Counted from the first letter of the stretch, positions 11,191-24,237 are shown. The stretch: 64,000 bases of DNA from Cymbidium sinense (GCA_021442155.1 CM038216.1:160689983-160753982), one strand, 5' to 3'. Numbers and translations: made by a program. Notes: a model not told the origin generated them from the letters alone.

Positions 11191-12738
11191 GATGTGCCTT
11201 CACTAAGGGACTGGTGGAGGTTTATTGTACTTGAACTATGAGTGCTTGAAAGATATTCATTGAAGCATAATAGAAAAGAAAAGGCCAAGTTTAAAACCTC
11301 CTAACTATAAAGCACACAAATTAGGTACCGATGATAGAAATTTTTTTTTAAAGGGTCCTTCATTTGAAATTCATGTTGCATGCTTTTTTGTTTTATATTT
11401 TTCAGAAAAATGTTTTCAGGATGTTTATTTTTGTTAAGAAATCTTGAAGGAAGAATTCACATTCACTACTTTTTCATTGATTCTTCTAGATGATGATATC
11501 TTAGAATAAAAATAATAATAATAAAATTAAATTTAGGTTTGGATGAATATGAGAATATTAGGGAGAAACTATTCAATAGTTTTGTCAATGATATGATCTA
11601 GAATTACTTTGGAAGACGAGTTAAAAATAACCTTGATGTTCATATTTGATGAATTTGGAAGTTAAATCAATAATTTATCACTAATCTTGAAGTGATTAAA
11701 AATTTTCAAAATTAAATTACATGATTCAAAGTTTATTTAGATTGTGACTCTAAATCAAACATAAAATTTAATTTTTGCAACTGTTGTTTGGAGGTAAATA
11801 CTTACAGCTGCTTATTTTAATTGTTGTTGTTTAGATGTTAAAGAATCAGAACAACCATCCATATTTCAAAGATCATTATACTTTGATTTTTGCTAAATCT
11901 ATATTTATCTAATAATGTGTTGATGCATCAAGAACCTCTTTCTAATAAGTAATAAATTGAAAGATAAGAAATAGTGGTGCACTCTTAAATTAGTTAAAGA
12001 GTTGTTGATCATGATGCTTGGATTAGAAAGACATACAATCATTGTATCGCCCCATTAGCATTTGTGGCTAGCTAAGTTACAATTCTGATAAGTATGTTAG
12101 GTTGATCTTGGAGGTTAAGACTTTCTCATCTTTACATTTTTTTTATTTTTTAATTTTATTATTTTTAATCCATGGGTAAATCCTTATTTTATTTTGTTTT
12201 ATTTTATTTTGTTTTTTCTTTCTTTTTTGTATTTTAATTGCATGGTTCTTTCATTTTTGTATATTTTTATTTTCTTTAATTTCACTTCATTTTTTTTAAA
12301 AAGATGTTTTCTAAATCACACTAATATCAATCATATTGTGCAATATCATTTGTATAGGATGATTGACTTGATATGATCATCAAAATAAGCTCGACAATTG
12401 ATTTGATGATTTGCAATAATTCAGATCATATTGGACAAACTCTAATCATACTATAGGACATGTTTATAACAATATGATTAACCTAGTCAAACTAACCATT
12501 GTTTTGAATGTTGGGATGATTAATGACACCTAATCATTATGGATAATCCTCAATGTCTTTGCGATTTGGTCAATATAGATGTTTGGACAACCATTAAGAT
12601 GATCGATTTCATACTGGACAATCTTCAGATCATATTGTACGATTGACTCACTCAAAACTAGATGCTCAAGTGTCCATTGGGATAATCAGTATCATATTAT
12701 ACGAATCCCCATTTGTACTATAGATCTAATAGAAAGCT
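11191..12738. other. Non-coding stretch; 12.4-12.7 kb has recurrent short motifs
   Basis: No coding match was found. Between about 12,370 and 12,720 the words GATCATATTG(G/T)AC, GGACAATC and GATGATTGA recur irregularly, as is common in retroelement LTRs. It precedes a TATA-like box and a transposon-protein relic, so it may be the LTR of that element (inference). Confidence 0.4.
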
Positions 12739-12746
12739 TATAAATT
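12739..12746 (+). promoter_or_regulatory. TATA-like box upstream of transposon-protein relic
   Basis: TATAAATT sits 99 bases before the ATG at 12,838 and is followed by a pyrimidine-rich leader (CCCTCATTTCTCCTATTC). The arrangement is typical of a plant TATA promoter inside an LTR. Confidence 0.4.
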
Positions 12747-12837
12747 GCCCTCATTTCTCCTATTCTCTTCACCATACCTTTTTTCTTCTTCACCCTAAAT
12801 TTTCCATTGAGTTTTATTTATTGCAAAGCTTGTTCAA

Positions 12838-13605
12838 ATGGCATTGAAAAGAGGTCGAAGTGTTAGGAGAGAAAATTATTTCAGATCTAAAGAGGAGGAA
12901 GTAGCTTATAAGAAATATGAGGAGTGTGAAATCACAAATTCCAAACCTTTGCTTCAAGATAAGTTGTCCTTCCCAATTTCTGATCTCTTTGCCATCACCT
13001 CTTTTAATTTTGATCTCCTAGCCTATCCATTTCATTATGAGTTCCTTTTTGAATTCTTTTCCAACTTAGCTATAAACTTTGATTGCACTGTCTTATAATC
13101 ATGAGTCTATGGTAGGGAAATCTCTATCACAAATATTAACCTTCACGATTATCTTCATGTTTATAAAATTGGTTAATCTACCCATGCCATATCAAATGAC
13201 CCAACTTACAACCATCAAATGAATGAACTTATTAGGAACTCTTTTAGGCAACATCAACCATTAGTTAGTGGTCTTATGTTAAATGCATGTGCTATTCAAC
13301 ATGTGCTAAGGCACAATGTTATGCCCAAAGTTGGTGATCTTATTAATATCACTCCTCTCTCTATTATCACCTATTTTTGGAAGATCCACACTCAGTTCAA
13401 TGTGGTGGATCTTTTGATACATTGCATTGAAAATCTCACTATTGTTAGGAAGCTATAATCAAAAGAAATACATAATTTGTCCTTGGGGCACATGAATGGC
13501 TATCTTTTAGAGGTCAAATATAACATTTTCTATCTCAAAGAGCCATACCATCTACCTTCTCACTTCACTGATCACTCCTTTCATACATTATATAGTGAGA
13601 AGTGA
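12838..13605 (+). pseudogene. Putative plant transposon protein (retroelement-associated) relic
   Basis: One frame runs through the region with only four internal stops (13,096; 13,102; 13,174; 13,456). It begins at an ATG with a basic N-terminus MALKRGRSVRRENYFRSKEE, then EEVAYKKYEE, and after the first stops VYGREISITNINLHDYLHVY, matching the 'VRGK-I-F---RIN--LGL' segment of the family annotated as putative plant transposon protein domain. The second half has ACAIQHVLRHNVMPKVGD followed by I-PLSIITYF, like the 'ILHH---RVLLPR-G--D-VS--D----H---' segment, and later HNLSLGHMNGY. Length (about 255 codons) fits a nearly full relic of this domain. Function is unknown; the family is found next to LTR retroelements. 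A second copy is at 25,610. Confidence 0.6.
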
Positions 13606-14856
13606 TGATCAGCTTAGGCCACAACACTGGCTGAGGAGGACAAATCAGCTAGATAGGTGGAGCCTTAAGCCCATTACAACTACCCCAGGTTGCTTGGACA
13701 GAGCACTTTGCACAACTAGAGTTAAAGATTGATAGATAGAGGAGCAGGAACCCATCGGGAGGCATATCATCAGCATATGGTAAAGGATCGAGCTTGGTTT
13801 CAACTCTGTTTGATGCCTTGCATGACCTCTTTCAACCACCACCACCGGATGAGGGACCTTCCAGATTTTAGTTATTTTTTCTACAATGTACTAGCTCCTT
13901 TTAGTGTTTGTTTTTATTAATTTATTTTTAGTGTTTATTTTAGTTGTATTAGTTCCTATTTAGCATTTTGTTGCACCCTTTTTTTGCATATGTTGTACTT
14001 GTATTCCATGTTAGTTACATTAATTAGCATTTTAGCTTATTACATTGATTGTCTTAGCATATGTTAGTTGTTACTAGCCATGATTTATGGATTTAACAAT
14101 GAAATAATATTTTCCTTGAATTTCCTTTTTAATATTTTTCTTTTAATCAAGCTTCATTCAGAACTAAAAATTTTTGTTAACTTAACCAAGTAGCTCACAA
14201 ATTATTTATGATGATATCCACATTTATTTAAAATACAAACTTACTTGTGTAAATCGCATACTTTTCTATACTCTATGTTTCTTTACATTTTGTAACAAAT
14301 TAACTTATGCATAAATATTAGTGTGGATGTATGCAATTTTGCAAATTGTAGAATGACTTGAGAAACAACAATCGTTAGGTTGTGATGTTTAATTTTGGAT
14401 AACTGTCGAATCTAAAAAAAAATCCCCAAAGTGGGGAAATGAAATAAAAAAATGATAATGGTTCATGCTTTCTTAGTTTTGACATTAAGTGACCCATCAT
14501 AATAGTTGTTTGTTTACTTGAATCATGCAATAGCCTTTATAATTCATCTAAGCAAAATTTATGCAACATTTTATTTTTGCTACAAATGTGTCTAGGGAAT
14601 TTAGTAAATTGATTGATGTCATTTACATAAGCTGCGTATTATCTTTAAATAAAAGTGTTTCATCATGAAATAATAAAGGGTCATTTAGAAATAATTAATG
14701 ACACACATATTATACTATCTTTGCCTACATGTTCTAAATTTACTTGTTTTATAAGGATATGTGTTGAGAATAATTAAAAAAAATTGTTTTCTTTAAAATC
14801 CATAAATTTTCACTAGTATTTCATTTGCCCATCTTCTTGATTTTTTTTGAAGTGTC
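13606..14856. other. Non-coding DNA between transposon-protein relic and 3' LTR
   Basis: AT-rich DNA without recognised coding sequence. A GT/T-rich part at 13,870-14,060 (repeated TTTAGTGTTT words) follows the relic. Short open frames near 13,700 on both strands overlap each other and look spurious. Confidence 0.5.
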
Positions 14857-14872
14857 GAAAGGGGGAGAAAAG
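14857..14872 (+). promoter_or_regulatory. Polypurine tract (upstream copy)
   Basis: GAAAGGGGGAGAAAAG is typical of the purine tracts that prime plus-strand synthesis in plant copia elements; many carry such a tract a few hundred bases upstream of the LTR-proximal one, as here. Confidence 0.5.
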
Positions 14873-15047
14873 TTTAGTGAGTGTACATGTTCTTTGCATC
14901 TTTTACAGGTCTTGCATGTATTGCATTTTGTTTTTCATATATCTTTCTTTTTCTTTTGCAATTAGGCATAAATTGAGGAAGTGTCACTTCATCATGTTCT
15001 TTACTTGCTATACTCTCTAATCTCGACCATTAATATTTTCCATCATC

Positions 15048-15060
15048 AAAAATGGGGATA
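15048..15060 (+). promoter_or_regulatory. LTR-proximal polypurine tract
   Basis: CATCATCAAAAATGGGGAT abuts a TGTTAG start. In relatives the same position reads CATCAAAAAGGGGGAG-ATTGTTAG, so the tract here carries a T and lost Gs. Confidence 0.55.
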
Positions 15061-15061
15061 T

Positions 15062-15420
15062 TGTTAGCTCCATGAGTCTAACTTCTTATTCTATGTTTTG
15101 ATTATCACAAATATTTTTGGCTGAATAATTGCTTTTCATTAATTAGTTGTGTGTAGGTTGTGTTAGAACTTTATTGATGGTATCAAAATTGAGTAGCCAA
15201 ATCAAGAATTCCTCGTGAAAGCACAAATTATGGTAGATTGTTGAAAAAGCTTGATCAAGGATCAAGAAAGATGGAAAATAAGGAACAATTGATGTCAAAA
15301 GATTTGAATCAAGTGCAACAAATTGTACGGCCATATATAGTATTTCTATTTTATTCATATACTTAGCATGTGAATGATAAATAATAACCAAGCATACACA
15401 CACTTGACGGAACATAAATT
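15062..15420 (+). mobile_element. Start of a copia-type 3' LTR (relic)
   Basis: The block begins TGTTAGCTCC directly after the polypurine tract and continues TCTATGTTTTGATTATCACAAA, the common opening of plant copia LTRs. The right boundary is uncertain. I did not find a matching 5' LTR at the other end of the relic. Confidence 0.5.
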
Positions 15421-18400
15421 TACCAAAAATGTACCAAACTTAGGACAAATAGGTTTCACCTGTCCTAAAGCTTGATCTAAAACTCATAACTATTCACTCA
15501 TCCAAACTTAAGCTCATGTAGATGGAGCTAAACTAATCTCAAACATATTCAATTAATCTTAATTGAATTTGGTTTTCCAATCAAGCTCCAAGCCAAATTA
15601 ACTTGGACCTTAACCCAAGTTAATACATCATAATCATATGAGCCAATTCAAACCCATTCAAGCAAACTAAATTAAATTTGATTTTCTCAATCATTTCAAT
15701 TATTCATTAGATCATTTCAATCCACTCCAACACTTATAATCAAGCCAACTGAACCAAAGGAATGTGAACAACCCAAGTTAGCCCATTTGACCCAAAGGGT
15801 TCAAATGAGCCAAAACCTAATTAAGCTCAAATCAATTACAAACAAAACCCACAAATCAACCTCAAATTCATCAATGAACACATCCTAACCATCCTTAACC
15901 CCAATCCACATTGGCTTGACCAAGTCACTTGACCCAAAGTGACCTAAAAGGGGTAATTGAATCAAACTACAATTAAACTCTCATTGGATCAAATCAAACC
16001 ATCCAATCCTTTCATTAATGATTATGGGTCATTATTGAACACCCTACTACAATCAATTGAACCTAATCAAGCCAATTGGATCATTTGACCCAAGTTGACC
16101 CAATTTGACCTAAAGGGACAAATTGAACCAAATCAAATCTTAGACCAAATTTGTTGAAACCAAAGCTTCCACCAATCACTAATTCAATATTAAAATGATC
16201 TAACCTTCAATTGAACCCAATTTGGTCATCTAACTAATTAGCCCAATTTGACCTAAAGGATCAAATTGAACTAATTCACTCCATGATCCAAACCAATTCA
16301 AATCAACTCTTCCAATCAATCACCCATGATCAATTGAACAAAGACCTAACCTATGACGAAGCCAATTTGACCAATATGGCCAAATTGGTCAACATGACCC
16401 ATTTGACAAAAATTGAACCATATGAGCCAAATCAAAATCTAACCCAAATTGAAACAAACCAATTATAGTCATTCACTCCAAATGGCAAATTGAACTCACC
16501 CAAGTCACCACTTTACCCAATTTCAAAATGATCAACTTAGCCCAACTTGACCCATTTGACCCATATGGATCAAATTGAGCCAAACCTAACCAAACCCGAC
16601 CAAACTTGGCATGACTCATCCTTTGGTCACCATGGGCCTGCCTAGTGAGCCCAACCCATGGTGAACCCAGTTTGGGTTAAACCCATTGAACAAAGACACC
16701 TAAATGGGACAAAATCCTCATTTGGGTGGGTTCTCCACCTCATTACCCCAAGGCAGCCACCTTAGGCTCTCCTTGGACAAGAGGACCACTGACCCAACCT
16801 AACCTAAAGAAATTGGGCTCAACCTTTGGCCAAGAGAGGGTGAGTTTACCCATGGGAATCCATTGGTCCACCTAAGGGAGAGTGTACACCTCTTGCCAAC
16901 CCATTACACTCCCTCAGCCTCTCACCCTTACCCACCTCAGCAGTCCCCTACCATCTCCAACCACCTACCCCAAATGGGCAGCTGCCAAAGGTTGAACCAA
17001 TCCCAACCCTTAGTTCAATTAGGGAGGAGAGTATATTTCTCCACCATCTATTCAAACTCAACAGAGAGCTTCCCTAGACCTCCCATACCTTCCCTGAGCT
17101 CTGCACCCCACCACCTGAGACCAACTCCTAGTAGATCCAAGAGCTTCTTCAATCTAAACTTCTCAAAACTCTAGCAAACTCAAATGAACTCTTTCCACAC
17201 CTTCAACTCACTCTAGGGAGCCAAAATGAATCATTTCCTAAGCGATTCGACCACCGAAAGACATCCCAAGACCAACTCTAGTGAGCTTTATAGTGGCATT
17301 TAGTCCAAGATCAAAGGAGGTAGCTCTTGATCTTCTAGGCTTCATCTCTTCAAGTAAAGCTTCCTTGATCGCAGACAACCGTCTTTAGCTCATGAGGTAA
17401 AAATCGTGAAACCATAGTCTCGCCTCTGTGTGTTGGTCTTTTAAATTGAATCATATTTTGTGTGATTTTAGATCTCCTTAAATTCATTTCTTGATCATTT
17501 TGGAATCGATTTCTCCATCAAATGAGCTCCAACGAGCTTGGATCAAGCAGCAGAAGGTGGATGGTGTCTGTCTTCCAGTGCTCATGGGATAATAAATCAT
17601 TGGATGTCCATTCTAATTGATTAGAATGGATGGTTGTTGATTAATCCCTTTAGAATCATGGGATTAATCTCAATCATCAATCGAGATCCGATGGGATGAA
17701 ATCTGTCCACTACCGCTAAGTCAGCTACCACATTAGACAATTTAAATAGCTAATACCATAACGCCACATGGAAAGCACTACCGCATCAACATCCATGTGG
17801 CCCCAATGGTTTAAAAGGTTAATTAGGCTCTAAAAATGTGATTAAATGGCCAAATCTTCAAAAAAGCATAATAAATTATAGAAAAATCCAAAAAATATAA
17901 ATAAACCCATTTTGGAAAGGTTAGATATAAGAGAATTAAAAAATAAAATCCCTAAGTAATTCTCGTGGATAATGCTTAATTATGGTTTGAAGTTTAAGTT
18001 AATTACTTTAATTATGGCCAAAGTACTTGGCTAATTAATTCCAACTTTTATGAGATAATTCTATTGGATATCCTCTGCCTCCCATAATTTTTTTGGAATT
18101 ATTTGTCATGTAATTTAGAGAATTTGGAATTTCAATCTTAATTACCCTCTTTAATCAATTAAATAATTATTAAAATTGGTGAACAATAAAAGGTAAATAA
18201 TTAATGATAATTAATCTAGGTGGACAGTGAAAATAATGAGTAGAAATAATTAAGACCCCTTTCCTAATCATTTTTCCAAGTGTATTTTCTGAAAAGGGTT
18301 AATTAATATATTTAATAATTAGGAAATATTTAGGAAAATTAATAATAAAGTAAAAAAAATAAAAATTAATAATTGGTTCTCATAAGTCAAGTACGATCCA

Positions 18401-19139
18401 TTAATTTTTCTTTATGTGTTCAATAACATAAAGTATTTAAAGAAATTATGATCGTCCCATTGGTGAGGAAAAATTGTAAGAGTATTAATTTAGATTACTT
18501 TCTTCTTTAATCTAATTAACTCTTAAGCATGAGCCTAATTATATTAGATTCCTTTAGGTGCAATGTTAATTTTATTTTCTAAAAGCATATCATTGAAGGC
18601 TCTGATCAAGTACTTAATTAAATTAAAGAAGTTCAATGAATGCTTAATGCTGAAACCTAATCAACCCATGAAACCCATCTAATTTCCTTCTTTAAACATA
18701 TTAAATCACCAACATGGGATTGGGTAAATACTAAATATCATTTCTCCTCTTTAGGTTTTAATAACTTAAACATCAAAATCAAATCTTATAAGGACTTTGG
18801 TTAGTCTTAAAGAATACTTATTTGGCTTGATTATCCTTAGGATTTAATGTACTTGAGTATGTTATGTGATAATATTTAATTGCTTGTTTTTAATTATTAT
18901 AAAATGTGCATGCCATTTATTTCATAAGTTCATGTTTTCAAAAAAAAAAAAATTAAAGAATATGATTACATTTAAGTTGCATGGATACATGTTATTAAAT
19001 AGTGTGCTATTTTCACTAATATCAAATTATTTTTGAATGTATAAGTTAATAATAAATAAAAATATCTAAAGTTTAATTTGATGTTGGCTATAAATGTTTA
19101 ATAAAGTTCCCATTTAGTTATAATTTAAAGATACTAAAG
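15421..19139. repeat. Non-coding repeat block with recurrent TTGACC motif
   Basis: From about 15,770 to 16,600 a motif of the form CAATTTGACC(T/C)AAAGGG-CAAATTGA-CCAAATC recurs about six times (near 15,785, 15,935, 16,090, 16,240, 16,365 and 16,540). The part at 16,640-17,200 is richer in C, pyrimidine-biased, and contains an open frame rich in Ser/Pro that I take as non-genic. 17,220-17,700 is mixed and 17,800-19,000 is AT-rich. The order of parts resembles repeat R1, but base-level homology was not established. Confidence 0.5.
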
Positions 19140-19614
19140 GATTTTTTTTCCTTCATAGTTCATGTGCATGATTACATATATTTGAGTTAGCAAGTATCTG
19201 ACATCCCAAGAATACAAGGCTTTGTAGCCCCAAAGAGGTCTTAGATAATCTCACTTCCCTAGTTTAACAATGGCATATACTTTCTTAATTTCATTCATGT
19301 GTATGCATGTGCTAGAATTTGGGATAAAAGTTTTCTTTACATGAACAAAAGATTTTCTTTTATATACTTTGCATGATTTTCATATCTATGCTTATGTATA
19401 TGTTTGCATGTATTTAAGTTGATAAGTATATAATCTGGACATCCAAGGAATACTAGGCTTTAAGTAGCCCAATGAGGTCTTAGATAATCTCACTTTCCTG
19501 GTTTAACAAAATCACATACTTGCTTAAATCTTTAATACATGTTTGCATATGCTTAGCCATGAAATGAAATCTTTCTTTTCTATCAAATTCATGCATTAAT
19601 TATCATCAAGTGTA

Positions 19615-19687
<73 letters not shown>

Positions 19688-22150
19688 TAAATCAAATACC
19701 ATGAAAAATAAAATTGAAAAAGTGTGTATGATATTGATGATGAAAAGAAGTAGTGGAATGCTATTCATGTAATAGAGACTCAATTTTATTAATCATAAGT
19801 TACCTTTAATGTTTTAATAAGACTCCTTAAGACTATTCCAAACTTAGGCTTAATAAAACGTTCATAAATTGTTCACTAAAGAAACTGAAGTCATAATAAT
19901 ATACCTTTAGAAAATAACTTAGTGTAAGGATGAAGGGGGTCAAAACTCTTTCATCTCTACATAATAATTAGATGCTAAGTAGTCATAAAATGAAACAAGA
20001 AAGTGTAAATTAAAATAAATCAATTCGTTAAAAGATTTGAAGTGAAACCACCCCAAATATTTAACTTAAATAATTCTAAACTTTAGACGATCATACTCTT
20101 AAAGCTTAATTAAGACACACTATACAAAGCCTTAGCACACACATTAGAATGGTAAGTCACTGATTCTAGTGTTAAGTTAGGCTGGTGTATGTTATGATGA
20201 TGTGTTTTGTTTTATGATGTAATATTTTAGACTAGATGTTATGATTGTTTATGCGTAGACTGGATGTTAGGATGTTAGTAGCCTAATGATATTTTATGCA
20301 GGGGATTATGCTAAATGGGCTGAAATAATAATAAATAAATATAAATGTTTTTACTTATAGGTGCCACTTATGCCCCTAAGCATAATCCAATTAGGATAGG
20401 TGGGCTTGGTTACCCAAGTACAAGGTGCTAAGTTCAAATATATGAAATATAACTGCTTGGCTCATATGTTCATTTAGCTAATGTCTATTTTCAGGTGTAG
20501 TTAGACTTTATTTTTCATAAATATGTAATTTTTGCAATAGGATTAGGATTAGTGCTATGGGGTTCAGGATGAGTAGTGGCTAAAAGGCAAAGACCTAGGA
20601 GGCCCTTTGAAGCTTGGAGCAAACTAATCTAAAGAAAGAAAGAAGAATAAGAGATCAAAGACCCCCATAATATTTATTTTAATTATAATATTCAATTGTA
20701 ATCTAGGTTGTATAAGGCTAGAGCTTCGCTACCTAGTGTTTTTCTCTTTTCATGGTGTATGATGCACCACATCGGCCTCTTATTCTTTTATGATAATCTA
20801 AATGTTTGATTGTTAAGTTTAGATTGCATAACAATGACATACTTTTCATAGGTTTCTTAAAAGTGTGATGATTTATTGTGTGGTCTGATGTGGTAGGCTC
20901 TTTAGAATAAAATTAAATTTTTATGCTCACTAAAAATTCATAAATTAAATTTTAATATAATTCATAACCTCATCTTAAAGCCTAGGTTTATAATCTAGAT
21001 AATAAAAGATTTAGAAACCTCTTAGCTGAATGTTGTATGTTATCACAGCATGCATATCATATATGTAACTCTTGAATAGGGAGGGTCTCCACTCTTGCAT
21101 GATAGGGATATATTTGACATTTGAGGATGATCTCTTATAGGGGAGAACACCTCTCTAATTGATTTAGCTCATGACTAATTGCATCATGCATATAGACATA
21201 ATTGTCTTAAGCTTTGGTCCAAAATGAACGTCAAAATAATCCAAAATTTGAAAATTATTAACATTAGTCTAAATCATGCTTGCCAAACATTATTTAGCCT
21301 CTTAGGGAGTGAAATTTAGGACCTTAGCCTCTTTCTTAATTAAATAATAGCCTAGCTATATTGCATCTACATAAGATTGACCTACATGGTTTTAAAGCAG
21401 AAGGTCTTTGCTAGCCACCTCAATTGTAAGTCTAGAAGAGTCGGGATGAGTATATTCTCTTATGAAGCTAAACCATTATGTCTCATTTTCTGACTTTAGG
21501 TCATGCTTCTAGCTATGCCAAAGCATTTTAGATTTAGGTTATACTACTACTTATTTCATTTGGGCTATGAGTATAAGTCCTCACCTTTTAGACGTTTCCA
21601 TAATTTTGTGTTGTTAACGATAAGCCTTAAGATTCTATGAGATTCCAATCTAAATAAAAGAAAATTCTCTCTTTCAAAATATAAAGCCTCACTATAAGGT
21701 AAATATAAGTACTCACTAGGCTTCTTAGTATCATGAGTGCTTCCTACTTATTCTCCTTTGGGATCCATAAATAAGTACTTCAATTTGAACTTTCCCACCG
21801 ATTTCCAAATGTACCCAACCTTTGATATTCCAAACTTTGAAATCTTTGGAGATATGTTTGATTACTTTGATCAAGAGTGTTCTTAGGATGTTCCCATATC
21901 TTAAAATGCCTTAACTATGGAATATGTCTTCCATAGGGAACCAAAGAACCTAGCATAAAGTAAAGCCTGAGTTACTCCTCCATGCAAAGCAAAGGAAAGA
22001 TCTCTAGTATACATGTAGACCCATCTGCCTTAGGAGTTCTTATTAGGTGATTTGGTCCATTCTAAGGTGATGTCTCTATCTTTTGAGATGGTACATCTTA
22101 CCTTAATGTCGCACCTAATCACTTCAATAATTACCCCTTAAGATTTATGT
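19140..22150 (+). repeat. Dispersed repeat family R2, copy 1
   Basis: It shares extended similarity with 44,560-47,480 and 48,800-51,260. Anchors include GATGTAATATTTTA (20,216; 45,548; 49,333), TAGCACACAC (20,132; about 45,468; about 49,249) and the passage from GCATAA-CC-ATTAGGATAGGTG to GCTAA--TCTATTTT at 20,380-20,500. Its left part has two about 238-bp subrepeats, each with AGTAGCCC-A--GAGGTCTTAGATAATCTCACTT-CC words (19,200-19,280 and 19,440-19,510). The right end abuts a minus-strand copia relic. No coding sequence is seen. It may be a long LTR or a non-autonomous element. Confidence 0.7.
19619..19681. repeat. (TA)n microsatellite
   Basis: About 31 uninterrupted TA units, located inside R2 copy 1 just after its second subrepeat. 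Confidence 0.95.
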
Positions 22151-23600
22151 GGTATCCATATGCCTCCAAATTAAAACATCACAAGCATCTAAATGAGGAG
22201 TAGGTGCAAAAGTTTTTCTCAATATCAATGTCTTCTATTTAATTAAAAATTTTAGCCACAAGCTTTGCTTTATTCCTAACAATATTCCCAAGTCATTTAA
22301 ATTATTTTTGAATACCCACCTTATTCTATTCACACTTTGAGATGAGGATCAAAGAACTAATTTTCAAATATCATTTCTATTAAATTGTTCAATTTTACAT
22401 TACCTTAACCTAGATTACATTAGATAGCTTCTTCAACATGTATGGGTTCATAATTTCTATTAAATTTATTCTGCCAATAATATTCTCCTATCAAAAATTC
22501 TATATGCTTTTCCTACAGATGAGTAACTTAGAATAATTGCTACTTTAGATTTATAATCAAACTTCTTCGAATTATTATTATCATTATTCAAAACAAAGAA
22601 TTTACATCCAAAATTGTGCAAACATTAAAGATTTGGAGTTTTAGTTTTGAGAGGGTCATAAGATATTTTATTTAGCTTGGATCTAATGTTTTCTTTATTC
22701 AGCATATAATAATCTATATGAACTGGTTCAACCCATAAGTATTTAGAAAGTTTGTACTCACTAATGTGGATTTAGCTATTTCAATTAGCTTTTTGTTCTT
22801 TTGTTCTATTGCTCTATTATGTTGTGGTGTCCTATGGGTTGAAAAGTTATGGTCTATCTCTATCTCTTACACACACAAAATATCAAATTTATCATTTTCA
22901 AATTCTCCGCCATGATAACTATGTATAGTTGTAATGCTAAAGCATTTTTTCATGAATTTAAATAGTAAAGATCTTATATTCATAAAGAAGATTCATTTTT
23001 CTATCTCAAAAATCACAACAAGTAAATTTAGTAAAATCTTGATAATGACAAATTTGTATGACTTTCCCCCTAAATATTGGTGATGATGGGTCTAAAAAAA
23101 GTCCATGTGAAGAATTTCTAAATGTTACAAACCGATAGTGCCTAAAGTCAATTTAAAAAAAGTTTTGTTTGCTCATTGTGTAAAATGCATCACATTAAAG
23201 ATCATCGGTTTAATCTAGTTTAGCTATACCTTTAACAAAGTTAGCTCATGTAACCTTCCTAATTTTGTGCATGCTAACATGACAAATTCTCTTATGCCAC
23301 AATAATGACTTTTTAAATGTATATTTAAGACAAATAACCAAAAAATAACATAAGTTAATATGATCAATCATAAACATTGTTAATGAAAGTTCTATTATCT
23401 CCAAGGGTGACCTTTCCTCGCTCTTGAGTTTTAATGAATTGAATTTGATTTTGGCTCTCATTATATGTCTCAAGCATCTTCTATTTGAGTACCACATGCC
23501 TCTATTGATCCCTTAATAAAGGCATAATTGCAAAATAAATTTAGTTATTTTATGGGAACCCAAACTTACTTGGGTTCCATGCTTAAAAAGTTAGAGAGAG
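22151..23600 (-). pseudogene. Ty1/copia pol relic (protease end, integrase, start of RT)
   Basis: On the minus strand, starting near 23,590, the order is that of a copia polyprotein. WYSNRRCLRHIMRAKIKF at about 23,490 matches the 'WYLDSGCSRHMTGDKSKF' segment, with the protease DSG lost (SNR). LLWHKRICHVSMHKI near 23,290 is the GAG-pre-integrase zinc segment with both His kept. LEILHMDFF and YLGGKSYKFVII near 23,080 match the integrase start (LLHMDLFGP ... GGK-Y-FVIVDD). YKLSKYLWVEPVH-DYYMLNK near 22,750 and FDYKSKVAIILSYSSVGKAYRIF near 22,550 are its C-terminal part. RWVFKN followed by KTFAPTPHLDA near 22,220-22,330 matches the RT start (TRWVFRNK ... ETFAPVARLEA). Stops and frameshifts are frequent. 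The RT active site is missing: the relic ends at the R2 boundary. Confidence 0.8.
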
Positions 23601-23869
23601 TTTGCATCTAAAAAATGAATGAAATGAAAAATAATGAAAATTGGACATCACTAGGGTGCTACAACACTATTGCCACCTTAAAGAATTTATAAACTCAAAC
23701 TAGCCTCTAACTGCCCATTAAATGCCACAATGCCACTACACTGTCATGATAAGCTTCAATTTTTAAAATAAAGAAAGTCATCATCTCCGCCCTAGCAGCA
23801 ATAACTGCCTAAAGGAGCAGGGGGAATGGATGCACAGTATAAAACCACCCTCATAAGAGAGAAATTGTT

Positions 23870-23878
23870 TATAAAAGG
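23870..23878 (+). promoter_or_regulatory. TATA box
   Basis: TATAAAAGG followed about 25-40 bases later by a CTTCTTCCTCCC initiator-like pyrimidine run. A second TATAAAAC lies 30 bases upstream at about 23,838. Confidence 0.45.
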
Positions 23879-24237
23879 AGAGAACAGCCTTCTTAAGTTC
23901 TTCTTCCTCCCTTTTTCACTCACTCTCTCCAATTTTCTTGCCCCATTCCTGCTCCAAATTATTGTACCCTCTACAAGCTTACATTCTACAATAGTAAGAG
24001 CAATCTCTTGTCTACTCTAGGTAATAGATTTCTAAAAATGTTTCTAATATGTGAATTTTTCTCTAAGAAGTAAAATTAAAGGGTTCCACCATCGATCTTG
24101 GGTCCAGTGAGAAAATAAGCATGTATTTGTTGATCTTGGATCAGGTGTAGAAGAACGCCCCCTAAGACAAACATTTGGAATCTTTAATGTTGAAAACCTC
24201 CTCCATTGAATGTGATTTCATTGTAAGAAGAACACCT

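Noticed and set aside
16863..17174. 103-codon Ser/Pro-rich frame
   Set aside because: Lies in a pyrimidine-rich non-coding block of a repeat region; no motif, low complexity, no coding neighbours.
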